Assembly: GCA_964441265.1 (NCBI GenBank) | Contig: CAYYKJ010000002.1 | Span: forward strand, 115,422 to 179,421 | Length of the DNA stretch: 64,000 nt | DNA from: JAFGDH01 sp964441265 | Lineage (GTDB): Archaea; Aenigmatarchaeota; Aenigmatarchaeia; QMZP01; QMZT01 | Direction: 5' to 3' | In this document: in pieces, positions 8,951 to 17,001 of the stretch | How positions within the stretch are numbered: position 1 is the first letter of the stretch | Layout: each line of letters opens with the position of its first letter | The notes under the pieces: model-generated | Database searches by the model: none | Seen by the model: the letters and a program-made list of their open reading frames with translations, nothing else | What the model was told of the DNA's origin: nothing | Program-made: the position numbers and the translations under genes

Positions 8951-9805
8951 CTAAAACAGGCTTACTTGGAATTGGCCCAGGAAGGAGAATATGGTATACC
9001 CTATGGTTATCAGCAGTATGGAATGCTTCAGGCCCGCCACCAGGGAGCCCTCTGCCATTTTTCCCGTGGCCAGGCCGGCAAAGAATCCCTGGACCAATAT
9101 GAAATTTATGAAGGTCTGGGAGAAAAGCTCTGGGGGTATCTCCACCTGATTGGAAACCCCTGCTGTTCCTGTGTTTGAGAGGGCGGGCAGGAGAAAGGTC
9201 TGCAGTATGACCAGTATGAAGATGAAGACGAAGAATATCAGGTAAGAAGTCACCAGCTGGCTCTGGACCGACGCCGAACGTTCCTGCTTTATCTTGTTTA
9301 TTTCCATCAGGGATTTTCCTATGGCCTTCAGGGTGTCCGAGAGTTTGCCCCCCACCTTGTATGTTTCTATTATCGTGGACACGCTCCTTTTTATGGGAAC
9401 CGACTTGACCTTTTCCGCGAAGAGCACCAGCGACTTCTCAAAGGGTATTCCCCAGTCCACCTTGTTAGATATGTCTTTTATGTAAGGGGTTAATGCTCTG
9501 TAGTCCCTTCCGGCTGAATGCTTGAGTGCAATGGGAAGAGTCATTCCGCTGTCTATGGATTCTGTCAGGTCTGTAACGAAAAGTATGAACTGTGACTCTA
9601 TTTCCTTTCCGATCTTGTATTTCGAATAATATATCATGAAGGGGGGGACTATGGCAATCAGGGCGCCCGATATGTTGATCAGGGGAGCGAATATGGGTAT
9701 GACTTTCGAGAGAAAAAACAGGTTCGCGATGAGTATGGATGCTCCCATGGCTACGAAAACCACCTCGATAATCACGTTCTGGTGTTTTTTCAGTTCATCT
9801 TTCAT
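8951..9805 (-). CDS. Type IV pilus platform protein, F-domain (TadC/FlaJ C-half-like)
   Basis: A 284-residue membrane protein of the GspF/TadC family. Two hydrophobic helices occur near residues 13-60 and further helices near the C-terminus (LVTSYLIFFVFIFILVILQTF, GFFAGLATGKMAEGSLVAGL). The cytoplasmic loop contains the F-domain hallmark pattern KVGGKLSDTLKAIGKSLMEI and ESIDSGMTLPIALKHSAG. It starts at an ATG overlapping the upstream F-domain gene by one base (TAATG), so both are made together. In archaella and archaeal pili a single FlaJ/PilC chain usually carries two such domains; here they are split. The cognate ATPase is probably the one at 15508-17001. Confidence 0.85.
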   Translation of the reverse strand: MKDELKKHQNVIIEVVFVAMGASILIANLFFLSKVIPIFAPLINISGALIAIVPPFMIYYSKYKIGKEIESQFILFVTDLTESIDSGMTLPIALKHSAGRDYRALTPYIKDISNKVDWGIPFEKSLVLFAEKVKSVPIKRSVSTIIETYKVGGKLSDTLKAIGKSLMEINKIKQERSASVQSQLVTSYLIFFVFIFILVILQTFLLPALSNTGTAGVSNQVEIPPELFSQTFINFILVQGFFAGLATGKMAEGSLVAGLKHSILLITIGYTIFSFLGQFQVSLF

Positions 9806-10683
9806 TATATCCCCGGATACGTCATCTGAAGGAAGGCCAGATATACGACGTTGAATATCGGAAGCACTATGAATGTCATTATCGCGATGACGTGGGGTAT
9901 CTCAAGCCCCATTATCTGCCCCCCTATTATAAGCATGGTAGCCAGCAGGGCGATCATCATGAGGGGAGCGGCGACCAGCAGGGCGGTGTATATGTCCGCG
10001 TATGTGGAAAGGGTTTTCAGGTACTTTTCCCTCTTTATCCTGTAGTCAAACAACGCCTTTTCGGACATCTCTTTGAGGTAGTCTATGAGATTCCCCCCGC
10101 TCTCTATGGTGGTGACTATCCCGAAAAGTATCTCCCTGAAGTTTCTGGAAGGCGTTCTTTCGCCCACGTTTTTTATGGCATCCACAGAGCTCATTCCGAA
10201 GGTCTTGATGTTCCTCATTATCATCTTGGATTCGTTGGATATCTCCCCGTATTCCCTGAAACCCGTTAGCAGCTCGAACATGAATTCCGGAGGTATTCCG
10301 GAAGAGGCGACTGCCGCCATGTGTGTTATGGCGAAGGGGAGGTTGTTTTCTATTGAGCTCTCTATGCCCCTTTCCTTCTGGGAGGGATAGACATAAAAAA
10401 TTATTGTGACTATGGAGGCGATCATTATGGGGAAAAATATGATGGAGAATACGTATATCATGAAATGGACCTCGAAGAAGTAAGTGAGGAACACGTATAT
10501 TCCCACGAAGGAGGCGATGAGGGCGATCACCGAGGTCATGAAGATCATGCTCACCCAGGTCTTGAGGAGTATGCGCATCCTTGATTTCTTCATGTGATCT
10601 TCCAGGGGCCTGAAATTCTCTATGTATTTGTTCACCATGCCCTCGAAGAACAGCAGTGATACCCTCTTGTAAAATGAAAACAT
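9805..10683 (-). CDS. Type IV pilus platform protein, F-domain (TadB/FlaJ N-half-like)
   Basis: A 292-residue membrane protein paired with the gene downstream. The N-terminal part has two long hydrophobic helices (TWVSMIFMTSVIALIASFVG, FMIYVFSIIFFPIMIASIV). The cytoplasmic F-domain contains NNLPFAITHMAAVASSGIPP, and SVDAIKNVGERTPSRNFREI and IESGGNLIDYLKEMSEKAL, which match the T2SS-F consensus. Two further helices close the protein. The ATG at 10683 is chosen because the upstream in-frame ATG at 10719 would add a segment unlike the family. It is divergent from the SRP RNA gene. Confidence 0.85.
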   Translation of the reverse strand: MFSFYKRVSLLFFEGMVNKYIENFRPLEDHMKKSRMRILLKTWVSMIFMTSVIALIASFVGIYVFLTYFFEVHFMIYVFSIIFFPIMIASIVTIIFYVYPSQKERGIESSIENNLPFAITHMAAVASSGIPPEFMFELLTGFREYGEISNESKMIMRNIKTFGMSSVDAIKNVGERTPSRNFREILFGIVTTIESGGNLIDYLKEMSEKALFDYRIKREKYLKTLSTYADIYTALLVAAPLMMIALLATMLIIGGQIMGLEIPHVIAIMTFIVLPIFNVVYLAFLQMTYPGI

Positions 10684-10736
10684 GATTAAATATTGTCCTG
10701 CATCATAAATAAAATTCAACCCGCGACGTCCAGATA

Positions 10737-10747
10737 ATTTTAAATAA
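10737..10747 (+). promoter_or_regulatory. TATA box of the SRP RNA gene
   Basis: TTTTAAATAAC is centred about 27 nt upstream of the first base of the SRP RNA terminal helix (10769), the spacing expected for an archaeal TBP site. Confidence 0.75.
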
Positions 10748-10768
10748 CTGTTAATCGAAGAGATACTC

Positions 10769-11044
10769 GGCAGGGGCTAGAATGGGAGGTTTGGCGTCTC
10801 CTGTTACCATAAACCGCCATTACGATGGGTTTGAAGCCCGAGGAAGACACCGGAAGATCGGGAGGCCCCGTTCTTCTGACGTCGAAGCTCTGTCCTCCAG
10901 GGTCGCTGGATTGGTGAACCAGGTCAGGGCCGGAAGGCAGCAGCCTTAAGTCATTTTAGTGACGCTTGGGGGGTAGCGGAGTGGAGGAGGAAGTTCGGTC
11001 AAGTCTGCTGTGATACCGGTGACGACCGAGGGCGTGCCCCTGCC
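10769..11044 (+). ncRNA. ffs: 7S signal recognition particle RNA
   Basis: About 276 nt. The universally conserved SRP domain IV hairpin is present at about 10912-10950, with GTGAACCAGGTCAGG then CCGGAAGGCAGCAGCC. The ends pair: GGCAGGGGC at 10769-10777 with GCCCCTGCC at 11036-11044. The 5' domain has the archaeal pattern GGGAGGTTTGGCGTCTCCTG and CGAAGCCCGAG-like segments that form helices 2-5. A T-rich tract (ATTTTTAAC) follows the end. SRP RNA scaffolds SRP19 and SRP54 to target membrane and secreted proteins. The ends are set by the terminal helix and may be off by a few bases. Confidence 0.95.
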
Positions 11045-11077
11045 ACTATTTTTAACCGGCTGGTTATAATTATTCTC

Positions 11078-11485
11078 ATGGACCGATCTGACGAGGAATA
11101 CCTCGAAAGGTTTCACACCCACACCGGGCCCTTCGTCGTACTTGGATACCGCATGGGGGATTTCGCCCGTAAAAGCTTCGGCAAAGGTTCAAAGATCAGG
11201 TGCGTCGCTGAAATGGAAACCTCGCCCCCGGTCTCCTGCATGATAGACGGCATACAGATGAGCACGGGGTGTACGCTCGGCAGGGGGCTGATCGAGGTCA
11301 GGGAGGGCGGAAAAAGGAGTATAAGTTTCCTTTCAGGCCGGAGAACCCTTTACTTAAGCCTGATGGAAGAGCAGATCAGCAGGATTTTAAAAATGCTGAG
11401 GGAGAATAAAATAAAGGAATCGGTCGAGTTCGTGAAGGACGGGAATGTGAGCGATTTTGCGGTGATTTCCGATGAGAAAGGTTGA
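11078..11485 (+). CDS. FmdE-family protein
   Basis: A 135-residue cytosolic protein with the FmdE/FwdE-like signature: FHTHTGPFVVLGYRMGDFA near the N-terminus, then MIDGIQMSTGCTLGRG with the conserved cysteines. Despite the family name, standalone members are widespread in organisms without methanogenesis, and their molecular role is unknown; no other formylmethanofuran dehydrogenase subunit is in the window. The C-terminal zinc domain of some longer homologues is absent. The stop overlaps the start of the Lon-like protease by 14 nt, so the pair is translationally linked. Confidence 0.75.
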   Translation: MDRSDEEYLERFHTHTGPFVVLGYRMGDFARKSFGKGSKIRCVAEMETSPPVSCMIDGIQMSTGCTLGRGLIEVREGGKRSISFLSGRRTLYLSLMEEQISRILKMLRENKIKESVEFVKDGNVSDFAVISDEKG

Positions 11486-12239
11486 AGGCCTGGTGGTGCT
11501 GATAATACTCTTTTTCATACTGGGATTTCTCTTTGGAACACAGTTCAACAGGACCACCATAACCGTTTACAACGAAACCAGACCCATACAAAGAATAGCC
11601 TACCAACCGCTGGATTCCACAACCAACTCATCCTCGTCCACAATCTTGATCCCCGCCGTGGATGAGGAGGGTAACGGCCTGACGACGGTGCTTACCGTGC
11701 AGGTGGTTCCGGGATCAGGAAAGGTTCTGGCGAACATAGACAACATACTTTTCTGGACCGACACGCAGAACAGCATAAGAACCTCCAGGTCCGTGGCGGC
11801 GGACGTGACCGGCCTGGGCCTGTCGGAATACGACATAATCTACACGATTGAGAGCAACGCCACCTCCGTGGAGGGGCCATCCGCGGGGACCGCCCTCACC
11901 ATAGCCACGGTGGCCGCCCTGGAAGACAGGGAGATGAACAGTTCGGTCATGATAACCGGAGCGATCAACCACGACGGCTCCATAGGGCCCGTGGGCCAGA
12001 TTCTCCAGAAGGCCATGGCCGCGAGGGAGGCCGGTGCCAAGCTGTTCCTTGTTCCCCTCCTCCACTCGGAGCAGGTCACCTACAAGACCGAGAAATACTG
12101 TGAACAAATAGGGCCCTCCCAGATATGCACCACGGAGAGGATTCCGAGCAAGATCAGCGTGGAGGAGGAGACCGGGATAAAGGTCAGGGAGGTCCAGGAC
12201 ATAGATGAGGCCCTGGACTATTTCTTTGTCGGGGAATGA
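11472..12239 (+). CDS. Membrane-anchored Lon-like (S16) serine protease
   Basis: A 255-residue protein with one N-terminal membrane helix (residues about 7-22) and a Lon-type proteolytic domain. The catalytic dyad is visible as Ser137 in VEGPSAGTALT and Lys180 in GPVGQILQKAMAAREAGAK. There is no AAA+ ATPase domain, so it is not a full Lon; ATP-independent S16 peptidases with a membrane anchor are known in archaea. The segment after the dyad has a Cys pair (KYCEQIGPSQICT) that could form a disulfide if the domain is extracellular. Translation is coupled to the FmdE-like gene. Confidence 0.85.
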   Translation: MRKVEGLVVLIILFFILGFLFGTQFNRTTITVYNETRPIQRIAYQPLDSTTNSSSSTILIPAVDEEGNGLTTVLTVQVVPGSGKVLANIDNILFWTDTQNSIRTSRSVAADVTGLGLSEYDIIYTIESNATSVEGPSAGTALTIATVAALEDREMNSSVMITGAINHDGSIGPVGQILQKAMAAREAGAKLFLVPLLHSEQVTYKTEKYCEQIGPSQICTTERIPSKISVEEETGIKVREVQDIDEALDYFFVGE

Positions 12240-12277
12240 GCTCCATCAATTTTTATAAGAAGAGGTCAAATTAGGTT

Positions 12278-13039
12278 ATGATAGACGTCCATGCCCATCT
12301 CTGCTTTCCCGATTTCGACAGGGACAGGGAAGAAGTGGTCAAAAAGTGCAGGGAGGAGCTGGCCGGGGTGGTGGTAAGCTCCGCCCGCTATGACGAGGGA
12401 GTCAAGGTGCTGGAAACCTGCCTCAGGAATCCCGGATTCCTTTTCCCCACCATTGGCTATCATCCCGTTGAGGGAACCAATCCTGAGGGTGTGATCAGGC
12501 TGATAAGAGAGAACAAAGACAGGATTTCGGGTATCGGCGAATGCGGTATGGACTACCACTGGGAAAAGGACCCGGTAAAAAGAAAAAAACAGGCAGAGAA
12601 CTTCTCCCGATTCATAGAGCTCGCGAAGGAGCTTAAGAAGCCCCTGGTGATACATTCATGGGATGCTGAAAGGGAGTGCTATGAGATGCTCAGGGATTCC
12701 GGTCTGAAGTGCGTCTTCCACTGCTTCTCGGGAAAGAAGAGTCTGGCTGAGGAGATAATCGGGAACAATGACTTCTTCATATCCATATCCACAATGGTCA
12801 TTTTCTCCAAAAACATAAGGAAGATAGCCAAGATGGTTCCTGATGACCAGTTCCTGCTGGAAACGGATTCCCCTTTCCTTTCGCCGAACAAGGAGCAGGA
12901 CAAGAGGAACTATCCCTGGAACATCAAGCTCTCCGCCGAGAAGATGGCCGATCTGAGGAACACGGAAACCTCCCATGTCCTGGAGAGGGCAGGGAAGAAC
13001 GCGGAGAGGGTTTTTGCTTTAAAAGCAGATATTGCATAA
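12278..13039 (+). CDS. TatD-family metal-dependent hydrolase
   Basis: A 253-residue TIM-barrel amidohydrolase-like protein of the TatD DNase family. Metal-binding motifs: IDVHAHLCFPDF at the N-terminus (HxH), GIGECGMDYHW, PLVIHSWDA, FHCFSGK and LLETDSPFLSP. Known members act as 3'-5' exonucleases or DNases. The ATG lies about 27 nt after TTTTTATAAG (about 12249), which suggests a leaderless transcript. The end overlaps the upstream extension of pus10; translation of pus10 probably starts 17 nt downstream. Confidence 0.9.
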   Translation: MIDVHAHLCFPDFDRDREEVVKKCREELAGVVVSSARYDEGVKVLETCLRNPGFLFPTIGYHPVEGTNPEGVIRLIRENKDRISGIGECGMDYHWEKDPVKRKKQAENFSRFIELAKELKKPLVIHSWDAERECYEMLRDSGLKCVFHCFSGKKSLAEEIIGNNDFFISISTMVIFSKNIRKIAKMVPDDQFLLETDSPFLSPNKEQDKRNYPWNIKLSAEKMADLRNTETSHVLERAGKNAERVFALKADIA

Positions 13040-13055
13040 TTCTTATTGTGGTTTC

Positions 13056-14261
13056 ATGAAAGTGCTGGAGACCTCCAGAAAGATACTGAGAAATTCGTAC
13101 GTCTGCGACCATTGTCTGGGAAGGCAGTTTTCAGAAATTCTCAGCGGCTACTCCAACCGGGAAAGGGGGTACATAATACGCCACTTCCTGGCAATGGAAT
13201 ACGATTCCAGACCCTTTAGGGCGGACAAGAGGAATTTCCACGGGATTGGGTTCAGGAAAAGGAAGCTGAAGCCGCCCAAACCGGGAAAATGTTCTGTTTG
13301 CCGGGGCCTTTTCCGGGAACTGGAAAAATACGCCAAGATTGTGGTGAAGAAGATGAAGGGAATGGACTTCGAGACCTTCCTGGTCGGTTCCAAGATGAGC
13401 GACTCCCTCGTGATCAGGGAGGAATCCCTCTGGGAGAGGGTGGGCATAGAACACTGCGAATCCCTCAGGAGGGAGGTCAACAGGGAGCTGGGGAAGATGA
13501 TAGAGTCCATGACCGGTAAGGAGGCGGAGGAGAAAAGACCTGACGTGAACGTGCTCCTGAACCTGCAGAAGAAAGGGGTGGAGATCCGCTCAAATCCCCT
13601 TTACGTTTACGGGAAATACAAGAAGCTGGTCAGGGGGATACCCCAGACCAAGTGGGAGAAATACAGGACCACCGTCGAGGACATAATCGCCAGACCCTTC
13701 ATGAAGAAAACGAAGGGAAGCGGACACGCCCTCCACGCCTGCGGGAGGGAAGACATAGACGCCCGCTGCATGGGCTGGAGGCCTTTCGTTCTGGAGATCG
13801 ATGACCCGGTGAAAAGGATGCCGGACCTGAAGAGGATGAGGCGTGAGATAAACAGGACGGGGAAGGTGAGGGTCACTGACCTGAGATTCTCGGACAGGAA
13901 AGAGGTGGTGAGGGTGAAATCCATTCAGCCCGACAAGGTATACAGGGTGGTGGTCACTTTTGAGGAGCCGGTGGAGAACATGGAAAACATAAAGAAGGCG
14001 GCAGGCACGATCCACCAGAAGACCCCCCGAAGGGTCCTTCACAGGAGGGCGAACAGGACAAGAGATAAAAAGGTTAAAAGCATAAAATGGACAAAGATTA
14101 ATAAGCGTAAGTATAAAATAGTGATACATACCGAGGCAGGCGTCTACGTGAAGGAGTTCGTGAGCGGCGACGGCGGGCGGACAATGCCATCCGTTTCCTC
14201 AGTTCTCGGGAACAAAGCTGAAACCGAAAGCCTCGATGTTATTGAAGTGATGGTGAAATGA
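13056..14261 (+). CDS. pus10: tRNA pseudouridine synthase Pus10
   Basis: A 401-residue archaeal Pus10, which makes pseudouridine 54 and often 55 in tRNA. The N-terminal THUMP-like region contains CDHCLGRQF and CSVCRGLF, a likely zinc site of four cysteines. The catalytic motif is seen as HACGREDIDARCMGWRPF, in which the Asp of REDIDARC is the nucleophile by family homology. The C-terminal part includes YRVVVTFEEPVENM and AGVYVKEFVSGDGGRTMPS, matching the family. The ATG at 13056 is preferred to an ATG at 13032. It is followed after 1 nt by rpl21e. Confidence 0.93.
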   Translation: MKVLETSRKILRNSYVCDHCLGRQFSEILSGYSNRERGYIIRHFLAMEYDSRPFRADKRNFHGIGFRKRKLKPPKPGKCSVCRGLFRELEKYAKIVVKKMKGMDFETFLVGSKMSDSLVIREESLWERVGIEHCESLRREVNRELGKMIESMTGKEAEEKRPDVNVLLNLQKKGVEIRSNPLYVYGKYKKLVRGIPQTKWEKYRTTVEDIIARPFMKKTKGSGHALHACGREDIDARCMGWRPFVLEIDDPVKRMPDLKRMRREINRTGKVRVTDLRFSDRKEVVRVKSIQPDKVYRVVVTFEEPVENMENIKKAAGTIHQKTPRRVLHRRANRTRDKKVKSIKWTKINKRKYKIVIHTEAGVYVKEFVSGDGGRTMPSVSSVLGNKAETESLDVIEVMVK

Positions 14262-14262
14262 A

Positions 14263-14550
14263 ATGGTGACGAGAAGCAAGGGACTGAGAAGGAGGACCAG
14301 GAACAAGCTGAAGAGAGATGTTCGTGCCAAGCTAAAGGTTACTCCCTATCTCCAGAAATTCAAGAAGAAGGACAAGGTATTCGTTAAGATAGATCCCTCT
14401 TCCCAGAAGGGGATTCCGCATCCCATGTTCAAGGGAAGAACCTGCGAGGTAATCGGGAAGAGAGGGGACGCATATCTGCTAAGGTTCATGGACGGAAAAA
14501 GGATTAAGACTCTGATATCCAGGCCGGAACATCTGGTGCTGAAAAGATAA
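14263..14550 (+). CDS. rpl21e: Large-subunit ribosomal protein eL21
   Basis: A 95-residue protein with the eL21 hallmarks: basic N-terminus VTRSKGLRRRTRNKL, then KFKKKDKVFVKIDPSSQKG, PHPMFKGRTCEVIGKRG and ISRPEHLVLKR. It is part of the 50S central protuberance region. It sits in the common archaeal order pus10, rpl21e, rpoF and DUF655. Confidence 0.96.
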   Translation: MVTRSKGLRRRTRNKLKRDVRAKLKVTPYLQKFKKKDKVFVKIDPSSQKGIPHPMFKGRTCEVIGKRGDAYLLRFMDGKRIKTLISRPEHLVLKR

Positions 14551-14564
14551 ATTTGGGTGATTTT

Positions 14565-14891
14565 ATGGAAATCATGGACAAGAAGGAAATAAGCTGGATC
14601 GACGTGAAAAAGACCCTGGGTTCCAAGGAGAAGGACACGGAGCTCGGTTACGAGCAGAAGAACGCCCTTGACCACCTCAGGAAGTTCTGCAAGCTTTCCA
14701 AGAAGAAGGCGGACGAGATGAGGGAAGAGCTGGGAAAAATAGAGAAGCTGAAAGACAGGCACATAAATGCCTTGCTGAACTTCCTTCCGGAGAACCTGGA
14801 CGAGCTGAGGGTCGTATTCGCTCACGACAGGATAGTGCTTTCTGAAGACGAGAAGAAGGGGATAGTGAAGATAATCAATAGCAAGAAATAG
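14565..14891 (+). CDS. rpoF: DNA-directed RNA polymerase subunit F (Rpo4)
   Basis: A 108-residue protein of the Rpo4/RPB4 family, which with Rpo7 forms the polymerase stalk. The sequence matches the family in LGYEQKNALDHLRKFCKLSK and KDRHINALLNFLPENLDEL, ending VVFAHDRIVLSEDEKKGIVK. The ATG at 14565 follows GGTGA with a 4-nt spacer; an ATG at 14574 is a possible alternative. Cotranscribed with rpl21e. Confidence 0.93.
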   Translation: MEIMDKKEISWIDVKKTLGSKEKDTELGYEQKNALDHLRKFCKLSKKKADEMREELGKIEKLKDRHINALLNFLPENLDELRVVFAHDRIVLSEDEKKGIVKIINSKK

Positions 14892-14940
14892 TGGTTTTAT
14901 AAACCCGGATTTTATTTAATTCATATAACGGAGGCAGGCT

Positions 14941-15507
14941 ATGAAGGATCTCAAAAAAGACGACTGGGCAATAGTGCTGGATTTTCTTCCGCACGGATAT
15001 TACGGAATGAAAATTTCTCAGCCCGTGGCACAGGTCCTGGGGGAAAAGTTCTTTTCACTGCTCGAGGTCATAGTCAGGGAAAATACCCACATGAAGGTTG
15101 GTCAGAGGGTCTACATAGGGGAGGGGAAGAGAGAGGAAATAAAGTTCATAAAAAGAAGAATAGATTTCAAGGACCTTACCGGAGGCGCGAAAGAGGAAGT
15201 GGAGGACATAGTAAAGAATCTGGTCGGGTCTAATCCTGAAAGGTTCCTGGAGTTCTTCAACAAGGCCGGCCCCATCACCACGAGGCTCCATCAGCTGGAG
15301 CTGCTTCCGGGGATAGGCAGGAAGCACCTTTGGGCGATACTTTCCGAGAAGAAGGAGAAGGATTTCGAGTCCTTTGAGGATCTCAAGAAAAGGGTCGCGA
15401 TGCTCCCGGAACCGGAAAACATGATAATAAGAAGAATAATGGACGAACTCAAGGACAAGGACAAGTATAGGGTTTTCGTCCCTAAGTTTGAGAAATCGCA
15501 CAGATAG
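14941..15507 (+). CDS. DUF655 RNA-binding protein
   Basis: A 188-residue conserved archaeal protein (DUF655, COG1491). The N-terminal S1-like half reads DDWAIVLDFLPHGYY and VGQRVYIGEG; the C-terminal half has a helix-hairpin-helix motif, LELLPGIGRKHLWAIL. Its cellular role is unknown; conserved linkage with rpl21e and rpoF suggests translation or RNA metabolism. TATA-like TTATTTAATTCATATAAC lies upstream, so it may have its own promoter as well. It is convergent with the pilus ATPase with no gap. Confidence 0.9.
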   Translation: MKDLKKDDWAIVLDFLPHGYYGMKISQPVAQVLGEKFFSLLEVIVRENTHMKVGQRVYIGEGKREEIKFIKRRIDFKDLTGGAKEEVEDIVKNLVGSNPERFLEFFNKAGPITTRLHQLELLPGIGRKHLWAILSEKKEKDFESFEDLKKRVAMLPEPENMIIRRIMDELKDKDKYRVFVPKFEKSHR

Positions 15508-17001
15508 CTATTTCTTTACCTTCTTGAGAACACTTTCCGGATTCTTATAATAGTCCGATATTATCCTTCCGACTTTGTCTATTTCTTTTATATTGTTCTT
15601 GACCATCCAGAGAAGTATCTTCTTCTTCCCCGCCAGGTTTTCCATGATTTCGCTGTCGCTCATACCGGAGAAGAGCTTTATGTCTTTGAGCACCCTCTGG
15701 GACTTGCTCCATTCGATTATCTTGTCGCTGGTCGGTACCCATTTGTGTATGGTGTTGAGCTCTATCCTCATTTCCTCCAGTCTGCCTCCCGGGATAAGTT
15801 CGGTTATCTCCAGCAACCTCCTTATACCTTTTCTCCTGTCTCTGTGCATAACCGCAATCAGCTGCAAGGACGTCAGCAGGGAGGTCGGAGTGTTTATCGG
15901 TGGGTTGATCAGCCTTTTGAAGGTCTCTTCTGCGGTATTGGCGTGCATTGTGGAGTAGACCGAGTGTCCCGTGTTTATCGCCTCGAAGAGAACCTCGGCC
16001 TCCTTGCTCCTTCTTATCTCTCCGACTATGACCCTGTCAGGTCTCATACGAAGGGCGTTTATCATGAGGTCAAGCATCTTCACCTCTCCCTTTCCTTCTA
16101 TGTTTGGCGGCCTGGTGGTCATGGGAACCCAGTGGAGGAAGTGGGGGAGCTGGATTTCTCGGGTATCTTCTATACTTATCACTCTCTGGGTAGGGGGTAT
16201 GAACATGCTCAGCACGTTGAGGAAAGATGTCTTCCCGGAGGCCGTTCCCCCTGTGCACACTATGTTCATTTCGTACTGGATTGCCAGCCAGAGGAAGGCC
16301 GCGACGTCCGCAGATATGGTGTTCATTTTGATGAAGTCCGTTATGGTCCACGGAACCCTGGCGAACTTTCTTATGGTTAGGGTATTCCCATGGGAAGATA
16401 TGGGGAACAGAGTCGCATTCGCCCGGTCACCGGTCGTCAGGTAGGCGTCCATTAACGGATTGAGGTTGGTTATCTGGGTACCGACCCTCCTCCCCACCCT
16501 CGATGCGTAGTTGTATATGAGCGCCTCGTCTCCCAGAATGATGTTGGTCTTGAGCCACCCGAATCTCCTGTGGTATACCCATATGGGTTCTTTGGAGGAG
16601 TTTATCACTATCTCCTCGAGATTCGGATCCTTCAGCATGAATTCCATGGACCCGAGACCCAGGGATTCCTGGAGAAGTATGCCCACGAGAATCCTGTTGT
16701 CTTCCTTCGAGAGGTGGGGGAGTTCTTTGGATATCATTTCCCCTGCCTTACTGCTGAATTTCTGTTTCATGTCTTTCATTTCTTCCGGGTTGATGATCTC
16801 CTCTGTCTTGAAGGTTATCTGGGTCACTATCTCTTCCCTTATGGCATCCAGAACGGCCCTGGTGGCCTGCTCTATTTTCGGGTATTTTATGGTGTATATG
16901 GGAACGTATTCATCCTTTTTTTGCGAGATGTCTACCCTCGCAGAAACCCCTTCCGACTCTATCCGGTAATTCTGTGATATTTTTTCCTCTTTTCTCTTCA
17001 T
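15508..17001 (-). CDS. Type IV pilus/secretion ATPase (TadA/FlaI-like)
   Basis: A 497-residue secretion ATPase of the GspE/VirB11 superfamily. Walker A is GGTASGKT at residues 251-258, the Asp box is ISIEDTREIQLPHFLHW, Walker B is RMRPDRVIVGEIR, and the His box is GHSVYSTMHANT. The N-terminal domain lacks a full GspE N1 region, as in archaeal pilus ATPases. It powers assembly or secretion together with F-domain membrane proteins, likely those at 8951-10683. The ATG overlaps the upstream gene stop (ATGA at 16998-17001), so it belongs to the operon 19278 to 15508. Confidence 0.92.
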   Translation of the reverse strand: MKRKEEKISQNYRIESEGVSARVDISQKKDEYVPIYTIKYPKIEQATRAVLDAIREEIVTQITFKTEEIINPEEMKDMKQKFSSKAGEMISKELPHLSKEDNRILVGILLQESLGLGSMEFMLKDPNLEEIVINSSKEPIWVYHRRFGWLKTNIILGDEALIYNYASRVGRRVGTQITNLNPLMDAYLTTGDRANATLFPISSHGNTLTIRKFARVPWTITDFIKMNTISADVAAFLWLAIQYEMNIVCTGGTASGKTSFLNVLSMFIPPTQRVISIEDTREIQLPHFLHWVPMTTRPPNIEGKGEVKMLDLMINALRMRPDRVIVGEIRRSKEAEVLFEAINTGHSVYSTMHANTAEETFKRLINPPINTPTSLLTSLQLIAVMHRDRRKGIRRLLEITELIPGGRLEEMRIELNTIHKWVPTSDKIIEWSKSQRVLKDIKLFSGMSDSEIMENLAGKKKILLWMVKNNIKEIDKVGRIISDYYKNPESVLKKVKK

